A stretch of 45,511 nt of DNA from Chloroflexota bacterium (GCA_016208355.1 JACQYE010000062.1:1-45511); one strand, 5' to 3'; shown: positions 15,706-24,744, counted from the stretch's first letter. The notes: generated by a model not told the origin, from the letters alone. Numbers and translations are program-made.

Positions 15706-17283
15706 ATGAGACTCCTCTACAATGCCCGCATCTATACCCTGAACACTCGCCAGCCATCCGCGTCGGCCATCGTCCTTGACGAGGGAAAGATCCTGGCTGT
15801 CGGTAGCGAAGAACTCCTGCGAGAGTACCCGGATGCTGAAAGGGAAGATCTGGCTGGCCGTGTTATCCTCCCCGGTCTCACTGATGCGCATATCCACATG
15901 CAACTCTATGTCCTTAACCGGCAGAAGATTGATTGCGAAGTGCCGGAAAGGGAAGAAATACTGGATCGCGTGGCCGAACGCGTCAAAGCAACGCGGGTGG
16001 GGGAATGGATCCTCGGTCACGGCTGGAACCAGAATGCCTGGGGCGGCCAATGGCCGACTGCCGCGGACCTCGACGCTGTTGCGCCGTTAAATCCGGTTTT
16101 TCTAACTGCCAAATCCCTGCATGCCGCGTGGTGCAATTCCTCTGCCCTGCGTAGGGCCAGGATAAAAAAGAGCACCCGCGACCCAAAGGAGGGCGTGATC
16201 CTGCGCGACCCGCGAGGTCATCCCAGTGGCATCCTGTTGGAAAAGGCCACAAACCTGGTTGAAAATGTCATTCCCAAGCCGCACCCGGAGGATTTAGCGG
16301 ACCTTTTCGAGCAGGCAATCCCAACGCTCTGGCAAATGGGGCTGACGGGTATCCACAATTTCGACCGCGAGGCTTCCTTCCGCGCTTTGCAAATCCTCAA
16401 TACGCGCGGAGCGTTGCGTCTGCGCGTCCTCCAGGCCATCCCGCGCGAGGATATGGAAATCACCGCGCGCCTCAGCCTGCGCACTGGCATGGGGGACGAT
16501 ATGCTCCGCTTCGGCCCGGTCAAGCTCTTTGCCGATGGCGCCCTGGGGCCGCATACGGGAGCCATGCTCAATCCCTATGTTGACGAGCCGGAAAATCGTG
16601 GTATTCTGTTAATGGACGCGGACGACATATTCGAGTATGGCCGCGACGCGGTACGCGCAGGTCTCAGTTTGGCAGTCCATGCAATTGGCGACCGCGCCAA
16701 CCGCGAGGTCCTGGATGGCTTGGCCCGCCTGCGCGATTACGAAAAAGAGCGCGGCCTGCCGGCTTTGCGCCACCGCATCGAGCATGTTCAGGTGCTCCAT
16801 CCGGACGATACAGCGCGGCTGGCCGAACTGGATGTAATCGCCTCGATGCAGCCCATTCACGCCCTCTCAGACATGGAGATGGCGGATAAATCTTGGGGCA
16901 GGCGTTCAGCCCTGGCTTACGCGTGGCGTACCCAGGTCCGGCACGGGGCGCAGCTGGCGTTCGGTTCGGATGCGCCGGTGGAGAGTCCTAATCCATTCTG
17001 GGGACTCCACGCTGCCGCCACCAGACGGCGCGTCACGGGGTTTCCCGGTCCGGATGGCTGGTACCCGGAACAGCGCCTGACGGTCCACGAGGCGCTCGAA
17101 GCGTACACCCTCGGCCCTGCGTACGCAGCCGGCATGGAAGACCGCTTGGGAAGGCTGGCTCCCGGTTATCTGGCTGACTTGATTGTTTTGGAGATAGACC
17201 CATTTACCTGTAATCATTCTGTATTACGTGAGACTCAGCCGCGTGCAACCATGGTTGCCGGGGAGTGGGTCTGGCAAGCATGA
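15706..17283 (+). CDS. Amidohydrolase-superfamily protein, YtcJ-like
   Basis: Metal-dependent hydrolase of the Amidohydro_3/YtcJ group, 525 residues. Metal-ligand motifs are visible: DAHIHM after the first beta-sandwich, VHAIGDRA, LRHRIEHVQVL and FGSDAPVESP. The start at 15706 has AGAGG 6 bases before it; an in-frame ATG at 15688 inside the parB end has none. It lies 10 bases after parB and 9 before a histidine kinase gene. YtcJ relatives cleave N-substituted amides, but the substrate is rarely known. Confidence 0.9.
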   Translation: MRLLYNARIYTLNTRQPSASAIVLDEGKILAVGSEELLREYPDAEREDLAGRVILPGLTDAHIHMQLYVLNRQKIDCEVPEREEILDRVAERVKATRVGEWILGHGWNQNAWGGQWPTAADLDAVAPLNPVFLTAKSLHAAWCNSSALRRARIKKSTRDPKEGVILRDPRGHPSGILLEKATNLVENVIPKPHPEDLADLFEQAIPTLWQMGLTGIHNFDREASFRALQILNTRGALRLRVLQAIPREDMEITARLSLRTGMGDDMLRFGPVKLFADGALGPHTGAMLNPYVDEPENRGILLMDADDIFEYGRDAVRAGLSLAVHAIGDRANREVLDGLARLRDYEKERGLPALRHRIEHVQVLHPDDTARLAELDVIASMQPIHALSDMEMADKSWGRRSALAYAWRTQVRHGAQLAFGSDAPVESPNPFWGLHAAATRRRVTGFPGPDGWYPEQRLTVHEALEAYTLGPAYAAGMEDRLGRLAPGYLADLIVLEIDPFTCNHSVLRETQPRATMVAGEWVWQA

Positions 17284-17292
17284 GGTTTTTCC

Positions 17293-18312
17293 ATGACGAC
17301 CCCGTTAACACCTGAAGTACTTGTGCCTCGCTTGGGAGAATACTTGGTGCAAAAAGGCACCATTACCGATGCAGATCTGAAAAGAGCGCTGGCATATCAG
17401 ACAGAGATTCAAAGCACTGGCAAACGCTGCTTTCTGGGCCAGGCCCTGATGGAATTGGGTCTGGTGGAGCGCCGCCAGCTGGACCATGCCGTCACCGAAC
17501 AGATTATCCAACTCCGTAATGCTCTCGAAGACGCCAACCGCTTCCTCGAACGACGCGTGCAAGAGCGTACCTCCGAATTGCAGGACGCTTTGCAGAAACT
17601 TTCCGAGTTGAGCCAGTTGAAAGCCAATTTCGTTGCCAATATCTCACACGAACTGCGCACCCCCCTCACGCACATCAAAGGGTATCTCGAACTCCTGGCA
17701 ACCGGATCTTTGGGCGGATTGACCGCAGAACAAAAAAACGCTCTCCAGGTGAGCCAGCGAGCAACGGGGCAATTGGAAAGCCTGATTGACAACCTCATCC
17801 TGTTCTCCCAGGCTGAGCGCGGCGAAATGACGCTTCATCTCCTACCCGTAGATATTGCGAAGGTGGCGGGCGAGATCATCAACTATTCCCTTACCAAAGC
17901 CAGCAATCGTAATGTGACTCTGGAGCACGAAATAACCATTGACTTACCCTTTGTCCAGGCTGACGAGGAAAAAATATCCTGGGCGATTCTGCAGCTGCTC
18001 GATAATGCCATAAAATTCACTCCTGCTGGCGGGAAAGTGCTCCTGTCCATCCAGCCGGAAGCGGACAACCTGATCATGGTTTCAGTGATTGATACTGGCA
18101 TTGGCATTCCTGCGAATCGCCTGGAAGAAATATTCGAGCCTTTCCACCAGTTGGATAGCTCATCCACCCGCCGCTATGGAGGCACCGGGCTGGGTTTGGC
18201 GTTGGTGCGTGATATTCTCAATGCGCACGGTTCGATCATTGAGGTTGAGTCAGATGAAGGGAAAGGTTCCACTTTCCGCTTCCCCCTGCTGTCGGCCAAA
18301 ATTGTCATGTGA
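17293..18312 (+). CDS. Histidine kinase with MshEN-like (c-di-GMP-binding type) N-terminal domain
   Basis: A 339-residue soluble sensor kinase. Residues 13-36 match the MshEN/GspE-N motif RLGxxLxxxGxxxxxxLxxxLxxQ at every fixed position. A second copy at 47-70 lacks only the leading Arg and has Val for one Leu. In MshE-type ATPases this tandem motif binds cyclic di-GMP. A coiled coil (about 72-110), a HisKA domain with H119 in NISHELRTPL and a HATPase with N, G1 (DTGIGIP) and G2 (GGTGLGLAL) boxes follow. It overlaps the next kinase by 4 bases. Sensing c-di-GMP is an inference from the motif; the gap between copies is 10 residues rather than the 5 I recall for MshE. Confidence 0.88.
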   Translation: MTTPLTPEVLVPRLGEYLVQKGTITDADLKRALAYQTEIQSTGKRCFLGQALMELGLVERRQLDHAVTEQIIQLRNALEDANRFLERRVQERTSELQDALQKLSELSQLKANFVANISHELRTPLTHIKGYLELLATGSLGGLTAEQKNALQVSQRATGQLESLIDNLILFSQAERGEMTLHLLPVDIAKVAGEIINYSLTKASNRNVTLEHEITIDLPFVQADEEKISWAILQLLDNAIKFTPAGGKVLLSIQPEADNLIMVSVIDTGIGIPANRLEEIFEPFHQLDSSSTRRYGGTGLGLALVRDILNAHGSIIEVESDEGKGSTFRFPLLSAKIVM

Positions 18313-19520
18313 CGATTGGATTGTGCATGGAGATTGAAACGCTCGAAGAGCTTACTCGGTTGTCCCCCTCCAACGTAAAAGGCGATTGGATAAAATATCT
18401 TGATTCCCTGTTTACCACCCTGAGAAAGCGCTTCGTTTTTGACAATCTGTGCATATACAAAGTGGAGAAAGCCAATGGCGTTGTAGAGGCTGTATACGCC
18501 CGTGCGATTGGACGAGGACGGAGCAAGGAGGCCGATGCTCCCTGGGGAGACGACATAGCCAACCAGGTGATCGCTTCCGGCAAATTGACATTCTCCGCCC
18601 CGCATAAGGGCGCCGACTCCGACCGGATCGCAATGCCTCACTTGTTTGGCCTCCCGCTGGTCCTCCCTTCCGGGCAGGGCGCGCTCGTTTTTGTTCGCTT
18701 TGGCGGACCGGATTACACAGCAGAACAGCTTTCCTGGGCTCTGCTGGCAGCCAGCCAGGTGACGCGCGGTTTCGAGCACCGTTCATTACAGGAGGCGTTG
18801 GACCAACTCGAACTAGCCCGTCGCCACACCCGGTTGCAGGATGATTTCATTGCCACGATCTCCCACGAATTGCATACCCCTCTGGGTTTTATCAAAGGCT
18901 ATACCACTTCGCTCCTGCGGCCCGATACTACTTGGGACGCCGCGACGCAACGGGAATTCCTCACCATTATTGACGAAGAAACCGACCAGTTGGTGATGCT
19001 CATTGACCGGATGCTTGACTCAGCCCGCCTGCAGAGCGGAAATATGATTATGGACTTCCAACCGGTGCGCCTGGAAGCCCTCCTCCGTGATGTTGTCATC
19101 CGCATCCAGGGACGGCATAAAGGTCTCGAGATCGGCCTGGACCTGGAACAGGCCGCCCCCATCTTGGCAGATACCGTCCGCCTGAGCCAGGTTTTCAACA
19201 ACCTGTTCGATAATTCCATCAAGTATGCTCCCGGCGCGGCTATTGAGATCTGCCTGACGGCGGATGAAAAGCGCCAGATCGTAACCTTCACAGACCACGG
19301 GCCCGGCATACCGGCTGAGCATTTGCCCTACCTTTTCGACCGGTTTTATCGGGTCCCTGATGGCAACAACAAGCGTGGCACCGGACTTGGATTGTTCATC
19401 TGCAAGCAGATCATCCAGGCCCATACTGGGCACATATCCGTCAAGACCGTCCCCGGAAAAGGGACCTCTTTCCGCATCGAATTACCAGCCCAGCCGGCAG
19501 CAATTTCCCCAGAGAGGTGA
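18309..19520 (+). CDS. Histidine kinase with GAF-like N-terminus
   Basis: Soluble sensor kinase of 403 residues. An N-terminal GAF-like region (about 10-160) is followed by a short coiled coil. HisKA has H186 in the box TISHELHTPLGF, where the usual Arg after Glu-Leu is His. The HATPase shows N (NNLFDNSIKYAP), DHGPGIP and GTGLGLFICKQ. The GTG start at 18309 overlaps the previous stop; an ATG at 18327 is an alternative and neither has a clear ribosome site, which fits translational coupling. It ends 2 bases before the response regulator start. Two kinases beside one regulator suggests they may work on it together. Confidence 0.9.
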   Translation: MTIGLCMEIETLEELTRLSPSNVKGDWIKYLDSLFTTLRKRFVFDNLCIYKVEKANGVVEAVYARAIGRGRSKEADAPWGDDIANQVIASGKLTFSAPHKGADSDRIAMPHLFGLPLVLPSGQGALVFVRFGGPDYTAEQLSWALLAASQVTRGFEHRSLQEALDQLELARRHTRLQDDFIATISHELHTPLGFIKGYTTSLLRPDTTWDAATQREFLTIIDEETDQLVMLIDRMLDSARLQSGNMIMDFQPVRLEALLRDVVIRIQGRHKGLEIGLDLEQAAPILADTVRLSQVFNNLFDNSIKYAPGAAIEICLTADEKRQIVTFTDHGPGIPAEHLPYLFDRFYRVPDGNNKRGTGLGLFICKQIIQAHTGHISVKTVPGKGTSFRIELPAQPAAISPER

Positions 19521-19522
19521 AT

Positions 19523-20218
19523 ATGCCTGTACGCATTCTGGTCGTGGACGATGAACCCCGTTACCTGCGCCTTTTGGAAGCCAACCTGCTGACCGAAGGC
19601 TATCAGGTCTATACCGCCTCAGATGGCGAAGCGGCCTTGGAAGCCTTCTCTGGCGGCCCGGTTGACTTGATCCTGCTGGATGTGATGATGCCGCGCATGG
19701 ACGGATTTACCGTTTGCCAGCGCATCCGCCAGTTCTCCAATGTGCCTATTATCATCCTGACCGCCAAAGGCGAAGAACAAGACCGGGTGCGCGGCCTGGA
19801 CGTTGGCGCCGATGATTATCTGGTCAAGCCGTTCTCCATCACCGAATTATTGGCGCGCGTCCGCGCTGTTTTGCGCCGTGCCCAGGTCTCGGAGGTCGGC
19901 CAGGAACGATTCTTTTCTCATGGCGGCTTGCGGATTGATTTTGCCCGCGCTGAGGTCTGGCTGGCTGAAACGCCGGTATACCTCTCGGCCACCGAATACC
20001 GCCTGCTTCTCCAGTTCACGCATAACATCGGGAAAGTACTAACGGCCGAGGAATTGCTCACCAGCGTTTGGGGACCGGAATATCGCGAGGATAAGGAAAT
20101 CCTGTGGGTCACGATTGCCCGGTTGCGCCAAAAGGTGGAAGAAGATCCGCATACCCCCCGGCATATCGTCACCCGCTCCGGGTTGGGATACCTGATGCCC
20201 CCGCTGGAAACAGCATAA
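19523..20218 (+). CDS. OmpR/PhoB-family response regulator
   Basis: Transcription factor with receiver domain (acidic pair D9-D10, phospho-acceptor D53 in LILLDVMMPRMDG, switch Thr in ILTAKG, Lys in YLVKPF) and a C-terminal winged helix (EYRLLLQFTHNIGKVLTAEELL, then RLRQKVEEDP and GLGYLM). The 231-residue length is standard. Start at ATG 19523 with GAGAGG upstream, preferred over an in-frame GTG at 19517 that lies inside that ribosome site. Presumed partner of the two kinases just upstream. Confidence 0.94.
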   Translation: MPVRILVVDDEPRYLRLLEANLLTEGYQVYTASDGEAALEAFSGGPVDLILLDVMMPRMDGFTVCQRIRQFSNVPIIILTAKGEEQDRVRGLDVGADDYLVKPFSITELLARVRAVLRRAQVSEVGQERFFSHGGLRIDFARAEVWLAETPVYLSATEYRLLLQFTHNIGKVLTAEELLTSVWGPEYREDKEILWVTIARLRQKVEEDPHTPRHIVTRSGLGYLMPPLETA

Positions 20219-20235
20219 CTCCTGGAAGGTAAAGT

Positions 20236-21387
20236 ATGGACCGACCACCTGTTACTGTTCTAATCATAGATGGAGATGCAGCCAGCCGGAATTACCTGTC
20301 GGCCATGCTGCTCAAGGAGGGCTACCAGGTATTGACCGCCTCGCTTGGGCGCGAAGGACTGATCTCTGCCTGGAAGGACCAACCCGGAATCATCATCATT
20401 GATCCTGTGCTCCCTGATATCCCCGGTCTGGAAGTGGTCGCCCGCCTCCGGCAGGATCGGCGCACGGCCAAGGTCCCGTGTGTGGCGCTCTCCAGCCAGG
20501 AAGACGCGCAGGAAATGTCGGCGTTGCTGGCGGCTGGCTGCAACGAGTACATGCTCAAGTCTGGCGACGCCCTCGCGCGCCTGTTCCAGTTCCTGCCACG
20601 CTTATCGAATAAGGAAAGCACACTGGCAAAACGCGGCAAAATGATTGCGTTCTTGAGTGCCAAAGGAGGCACGGGCACCTCGTCATTGTGCGCCAACATT
20701 GCCATGTGTGTTGCGAGCACAAAAGCGGATAAGCGCGTGGCTGTTCTCGACCTGGTACTCCCCATCGGCTCGATTGCCAATATTGTGGGCTATGATGACC
20801 GCACCAACCTGATTTTCACAGCCTTGCAAAAGCCGGAAGCCACCAATGCGACTTATTTCAAGGAAAACCTGCCTCGCATCTCTGGCTGGTACTTTTACCT
20901 TCTTGCCGGCCCCCCGGACCCTGCCTCATCCACCCAACTGGCTAGTGATCGCGTAGCCGGGATCATGGATGCGCTCCTGGATTCCCATGATTATCTTTTT
21001 GTAGATTTAGGCCGTTCCCTCTCGCGCATTAGCCTGCCTATTATCCAACAGGCCAACGCGCTGGCTTTGATCTTGGGCACCGATCTGGCAACCTGTACCC
21101 TAACGCAGACAATCCTTGAATACCTGAAAACTCTTGGAATAGACACCCGGCGAATCTTTGCCATCCAGAACCGTTCGGTGGGCCTGGAAGGTTTGACGAA
21201 ACCCGAAGCCGAGAAGTTGATCGGGCTGCCCATCCAGGTCACCATTCCTTACCTGGGAGATAACCTTACTGTTGCCAATAACCGCCATGAGCCATTTATT
21301 TACAGATTCCCCAACGACGCAACCTCAATGGCTTTACGGCAAGTTGCCTCCCAGGTGCTTGAATTGTCTGAAAAGCAGTTTCGCTGA
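20236..21387 (+). CDS. Receiver domain fused to MinD/ParA-like ATPase (CpaE/TadZ-like)
   Basis: A 383-residue protein with a receiver domain (residues 6-120) keeping D12, D14, D56, a Ser in ALSSQ and Lys in YMLKSG, so it can probably be phosphorylated. It is fused to a ParA/MinD-type ATPase with deviant Walker A SAKGGTGTSSLCANIA and Walker B-like YLFVDLG. CpaE/TadZ proteins of this build place Flp/Tad pili at the cell pole. No other tad genes are in the window, so the target may be different. It follows the OmpR-type regulator by 17 bases. Confidence 0.88.
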   Translation: MDRPPVTVLIIDGDAASRNYLSAMLLKEGYQVLTASLGREGLISAWKDQPGIIIIDPVLPDIPGLEVVARLRQDRRTAKVPCVALSSQEDAQEMSALLAAGCNEYMLKSGDALARLFQFLPRLSNKESTLAKRGKMIAFLSAKGGTGTSSLCANIAMCVASTKADKRVAVLDLVLPIGSIANIVGYDDRTNLIFTALQKPEATNATYFKENLPRISGWYFYLLAGPPDPASSTQLASDRVAGIMDALLDSHDYLFVDLGRSLSRISLPIIQQANALALILGTDLATCTLTQTILEYLKTLGIDTRRIFAIQNRSVGLEGLTKPEAEKLIGLPIQVTIPYLGDNLTVANNRHEPFIYRFPNDATSMALRQVASQVLELSEKQFR

Positions 21388-21445
21388 ACAGGAGCGGTCG
21401 CAACCCTCAATCTGCCACAGGGCGCTGGCTAGCCATAAATCTCTT

Positions 21446-21454
21446 TGCTATAAT
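21446..21454 (+). promoter_or_regulatory. Extended -10 promoter of the V4R operon
   Basis: TG-C-TATAAT (TG at 21446-21447, TATAAT 21449-21454), an extended -10. A poor -35 (TGGCTA) lies 17 bases upstream. It leaves a leader of about 18 bases with AAAGGAAA before the ATG at 21479. Confidence 0.65.
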
Positions 21455-21478
21455 GCTTCTAATGAAAAAGGAAATCCT

Positions 21479-22156
21479 ATGAGCATTCAGGCACAGGTTG
21501 TTGTTCGTTCCAAGAAATTAGGCGTCCTCATCCGGGATGCCCGTCTGGCGCAGAGGAAGACCATACCGGAGTGTGCCACTGCCACTGGCGTACCGGCCGG
21601 CTTTTTACGCGCCTGGGAAGAAGGGCGTAAATCCCCCTCTTTGCCTGAACTGGAAGTGCTCGCTTATTACTTCTCCCTGCCCATGAGCCATTTTTGGAGC
21701 AAGGACGCCCGTTCTGATAATTCCATCCCGACCGGGGCCATGAACCTGCCTGCCCTTGTGGGTATCCGCCAGCGCCTGGTGGGTGCGATGCTCCGCCAGG
21801 AACGCGAGAAAGCCAGCCTGTCCCTGCGGGCGCTTTCCGAATCATCAGGCATTTCAATCCCCCGGCTGAAATCCTATGAACTGGGGGAACGCCCGATCCC
21901 TTTGCCGGAATTGGAAGGGCTGATGTCTTTGCTGGGTGGGCGGGTCGAATCCCTCTTTGACCAAAACGGACCCGTTGGTCTGTGGATGGCGGAACAAAGG
22001 GCCATTGCGGATTTTCTCCAAATGCCCCGTGAAATGCAGGATTTTGCCTCCAAGCCGGTCAATCGTCCTTATCTTGAACTCGCGATGAAGTTGAGCAATA
22101 TGTCAACCGATAAACTGCGCTCGGTGGCTGAAGATTTACTGGATATCACTCTCTAA
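21479..22156 (+). CDS. Tandem helix-turn-helix (XRE-type) regulator
   Basis: A 225-residue protein with two Cro/C1-type HTH domains. The first (about 13-75) contains AQRKTIPECATATGVPAGFLRAWEEGRKSPSLPELEVLA; the second (about 100-165) contains REKASLSLRALSESSGISIPRLKSYELGERPIPLPELEGL. A helical tail follows. The start at 21479 is set by the promoter at 21446-21454. The stop overlaps the next start by one base (TAATG). It probably controls its own operon; no ligand domain is seen. Confidence 0.85.
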   Translation: MSIQAQVVVRSKKLGVLIRDARLAQRKTIPECATATGVPAGFLRAWEEGRKSPSLPELEVLAYYFSLPMSHFWSKDARSDNSIPTGAMNLPALVGIRQRLVGAMLRQEREKASLSLRALSESSGISIPRLKSYELGERPIPLPELEGLMSLLGGRVESLFDQNGPVGLWMAEQRAIADFLQMPREMQDFASKPVNRPYLELAMKLSNMSTDKLRSVAEDLLDITL

Positions 22157-22683
22157 TGTCCAAACATTCCGACCCTCAAACCCTGGCTGTACAAGCCAAA
22201 CAAGTTTACGAAATGGGTGATTTCCCCGCCGCTGGACAGGCCTTTGCAGATGCAGCTGAGGCTTTTCTCTCCGCGGGCGATAAACTCATGGCCGCGGAGA
22301 TGAAGAACAACCAGTCTGTTTCGCTCCTGCGTGCGAAGCAGGCTCAATCTGCCCTGGATGCCGTGGAAGGGACCGAGGCTGTCTTTGCTGACGCTGGCGA
22401 TTTTCGCCGCCTGGGGATGGCTCACGCCAACCGCGCCTCTGCCCTCGAGGCACTAAGACGTCACCCGGACGCCATTGCCGCCTACGAAAAAGCCGGAGAG
22501 TCGCTGGAAAAAGCCGGGGAAGACCAAATGCGCGCCCAGGTGATGCAGTTGCTCTCGGCGCTTTACCTGCGGCGCTGGAAATTCCTGAACGCTGTTATTT
22601 CCTTACAGTCCGGGCTGGCGGGTGTCAAGGATCCTACACCGAAGCAGCGCCTGATGAAGAAACTGCTGTTCTTCCGGTTATGA
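22156..22683 (+). CDS. Small TPR-repeat protein
   Basis: A 175-residue helical protein with tetratricopeptide-like repeats, for example QAKQVYEMGDFPAAGQAFADAAEAF and NRASALEALRRHPDAIAAYEKAGESL. No signal peptide or membrane helix. It is probably a protein-protein adaptor for the other products of this operon. Start overlaps the HTH gene stop by one base; its own stop overlaps the acetyltransferase start by 4. Confidence 0.8.
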   Translation: MSKHSDPQTLAVQAKQVYEMGDFPAAGQAFADAAEAFLSAGDKLMAAEMKNNQSVSLLRAKQAQSALDAVEGTEAVFADAGDFRRLGMAHANRASALEALRRHPDAIAAYEKAGESLEKAGEDQMRAQVMQLLSALYLRRWKFLNAVISLQSGLAGVKDPTPKQRLMKKLLFFRL

Positions 22684-23537
22684 TATTCGAAAGCCTTGTC
22701 CGCTCGGCGGTATTCACAGACCAGCGCCCGCTGTCTCGGTTGATCGAGAACAACTACTTTGTCCATCGCCACCTGGACTGGCGTGAGCCATTGAGCTGGA
22801 TTGGATCCGCGCCTTTCCTGGTGCTGGAACGCCGGGGAGAATTGGTCGGCGCCCTGGCCTGCCCTCAAGATCCTCCTGGAGTGGCCTGGCTGCGGCTCTT
22901 TGTTATTTATGAAGTCGAAAACGAGAAAGAGGTTTGGCAGATGCTGTGGGAGGCTGCCTCCCGCGAACTCTCCCAGCATATTGGTATCATGGTCGCGGCC
23001 ATTGTCATGCTGAAGCGGATGGCTCCCATGCTGATCGAGAGCGGGTTTACCACCCAACAACAACTTGTGATGCTCGAGAAGAACGACGGTGGTTATTCTG
23101 GCGACACCTCCTGTGGACAGGGAATATCCATCCGCCCGATGCTGATCCACGACCTGTCCGCCGCGGCGGACGTGGACGCGTCGGCTTTTGCACCTCTCTG
23201 GCGGAACTCGCTCCCGGATCTCTCCCGCGCTCATACCCGGGCGCTCCTTGCGGCAGTAGCCGAGGTGGAAGGGCGGGTGGTTGGGTATCACATCAGCACC
23301 CGGAACTCTATCGGGATCCACCTCGCCAGGCTGGCGGTCCGGCCAGATGCGCAGGGACGCGGCATCGGTCAGTCCCTGATGAATGATCTATTCGTCCAGG
23401 CTGAACGGCACGGCATCCACCGCTTTACTGTCAATACCCAGAGCGATAATGCCGTCTCACTGGCGATTTACAAGAAACTGGGTTTCTTTGAAACTGGTGA
23501 ACGCTACCCGGTGTACCAGCGCCAGGTTTCACATTGA
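22680..23537 (+). CDS. GNAT-family N-acetyltransferase
   Basis: A 285-residue protein whose C-terminal half (about 150-285) is a clear GNAT domain: acetyl-CoA loop VRPDAQGRGIGQSLMNDL, then NTQSDNAVSLAIYKKLGFFETGERY. The N-terminal half looks like a second, decayed GNAT-like domain, but without a clean acetyl-CoA loop. Substrate is unknown. Overlaps the TPR gene by 4 bases and is 9 bases before the first V4R-like gene. Confidence 0.85.
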   Translation: MIFESLVRSAVFTDQRPLSRLIENNYFVHRHLDWREPLSWIGSAPFLVLERRGELVGALACPQDPPGVAWLRLFVIYEVENEKEVWQMLWEAASRELSQHIGIMVAAIVMLKRMAPMLIESGFTTQQQLVMLEKNDGGYSGDTSCGQGISIRPMLIHDLSAAADVDASAFAPLWRNSLPDLSRAHTRALLAAVAEVEGRVVGYHISTRNSIGIHLARLAVRPDAQGRGIGQSLMNDLFVQAERHGIHRFTVNTQSDNAVSLAIYKKLGFFETGERYPVYQRQVSH

Positions 23538-23546
23538 GGAGGCAGT

Positions 23547-24167
23547 ATGGTCAACCCGGAAGAGGCTGTCATTGTTAATGCGCTCGTACGGCAGGCATTG
23601 GTGTCGGCCCAGGAAGTGATGGGTGAGAATGGCCTGAATGCTGTCCTGCGGAGCGTTGGGCTGGGGCGGTTTATCGGTAATTTCCCGCCCAATGACACCA
23701 ACCCTGGTATTAAGACCACAGAGTATGCCAGATTTAATGAGGCGATTGAATCCTTTTATGGTCGGGGCGGCAAGGGGATGCTGCGCCGGATTGGGAAGGC
23801 ATCGTTCCAATATGGCGTGCGTGAACAGGGCGCACTGATGGGAGTGGCCGGCGCGGCACTTAAACTCATGCCCGCTAGAAGTCGCATTAAGTTTGTGCTG
23901 AACGGCATGGTCAACGCCCTGAAAAAAACAAACCCACAGGTGAACGCCTGGGTGGAAGAAGACGGCGACAGAATTGCCTATTGCGAATCCACGTGCGCCA
24001 TCTGCCTGGGGCGGCATAGCGACCAGCCTGTCTGCCACCTCTATGTCGGCTCGGTGGGGGAGGCAGTGCGCTGGGCTACCGACCAGGATTATGAGATCGT
24101 CGAGACACACTGCGTCGCCAGAGGCGACGCCTATTGTCGTTTTGAAGTGGGCGAGGTGCTTGCGTGA
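23547..24167 (+). CDS. V4R-domain protein 1
   Basis: A 206-residue soluble protein. The C-terminal part (about 125-204) matches the V4R domain, a small-molecule and metal-binding fold found in BchJ and in sensors. It has a Cys cluster YCESTCAICLG...PVCH and the closing motif ETHCVARGDAYCRFEV. The N-terminal helical half contains FYGRGGKGMLRRIGKASF, which recurs in the next gene. GAGG precedes the ATG. It overlaps the next start by 4 bases. Ligand unknown; a Zn or Fe-S site is possible. Confidence 0.8.
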   Translation: MVNPEEAVIVNALVRQALVSAQEVMGENGLNAVLRSVGLGRFIGNFPPNDTNPGIKTTEYARFNEAIESFYGRGGKGMLRRIGKASFQYGVREQGALMGVAGAALKLMPARSRIKFVLNGMVNALKKTNPQVNAWVEEDGDRIAYCESTCAICLGRHSDQPVCHLYVGSVGEAVRWATDQDYEIVETHCVARGDAYCRFEVGEVLA

Positions 24168-24742
24168 TCTCTACGCGCCTGGCGAAGACATTCATCGCAG
24201 CGGCCGTGGATGAGACCGGGATCCATAATCTCCCGTCCGTCCTTGCCAAGTCTGGTCTGACGCCGGGAGACCTGGAACGGGTGGACGCTGGCTCGGCAGG
24301 CGACATTTATGCCCGTTACCAGCATGCTCTGCGTTTATTTTACGGCCGCGGGGCGCGCGGGATGCTGCTGCGCATTGGCCGCAGCATGTGGGACCGGCTA
24401 TCGGAGGGGACTGGGCTGAAGGAGAAGGCTGAACTCGAAATCGTCCGCAGGCTCCCGGTCCCGGCCCGGCGGAGGCGGGTGCTGGACTTGGTCGCGGCGC
24501 GCCTCCAGGAGGGCGGAGGCAGCGCCTCGGTCCACACCCTGGACCTGGACCTCCTCCTTGTGGATCGGACTGGCGCGGCGGTGATAGGGCAGGAGGAAGG
24601 TGAACCCATCTGTTACGTCACGCTTGGCTTGATTCAGGAGGCTTTTTTCTGGGCAACCGGCAAGGAAGCCGATGTGGATGAAATCTCGTGCAAGGCGGCC
24701 GGCGCTCCGGCTTGTGAATTCAAAGTAAAACTTGGAGGCTGA
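24164..24742 (+). CDS. V4R-domain protein 2 (paralogue, partly lost Cys cluster)
   Basis: A 192-residue relative of the preceding protein. It shares FYGRGARGMLLRIGRSMW at a matching position and ends with DEISCKAAGAPACEFKV, the V4R closing motif. The middle Cys cluster is reduced to a single ICY, so metal binding may differ or be lost. GTG start at 24164 overlaps the previous stop. The pair probably arose by tandem duplication and may form a heterodimer (inference). Confidence 0.78.
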   Translation: MISTRLAKTFIAAAVDETGIHNLPSVLAKSGLTPGDLERVDAGSAGDIYARYQHALRLFYGRGARGMLLRIGRSMWDRLSEGTGLKEKAELEIVRRLPVPARRRRVLDLVAARLQEGGGSASVHTLDLDLLLVDRTGAAVIGQEEGEPICYVTLGLIQEAFFWATGKEADVDEISCKAAGAPACEFKVKLGG

Positions 24743-24744
24743 TT

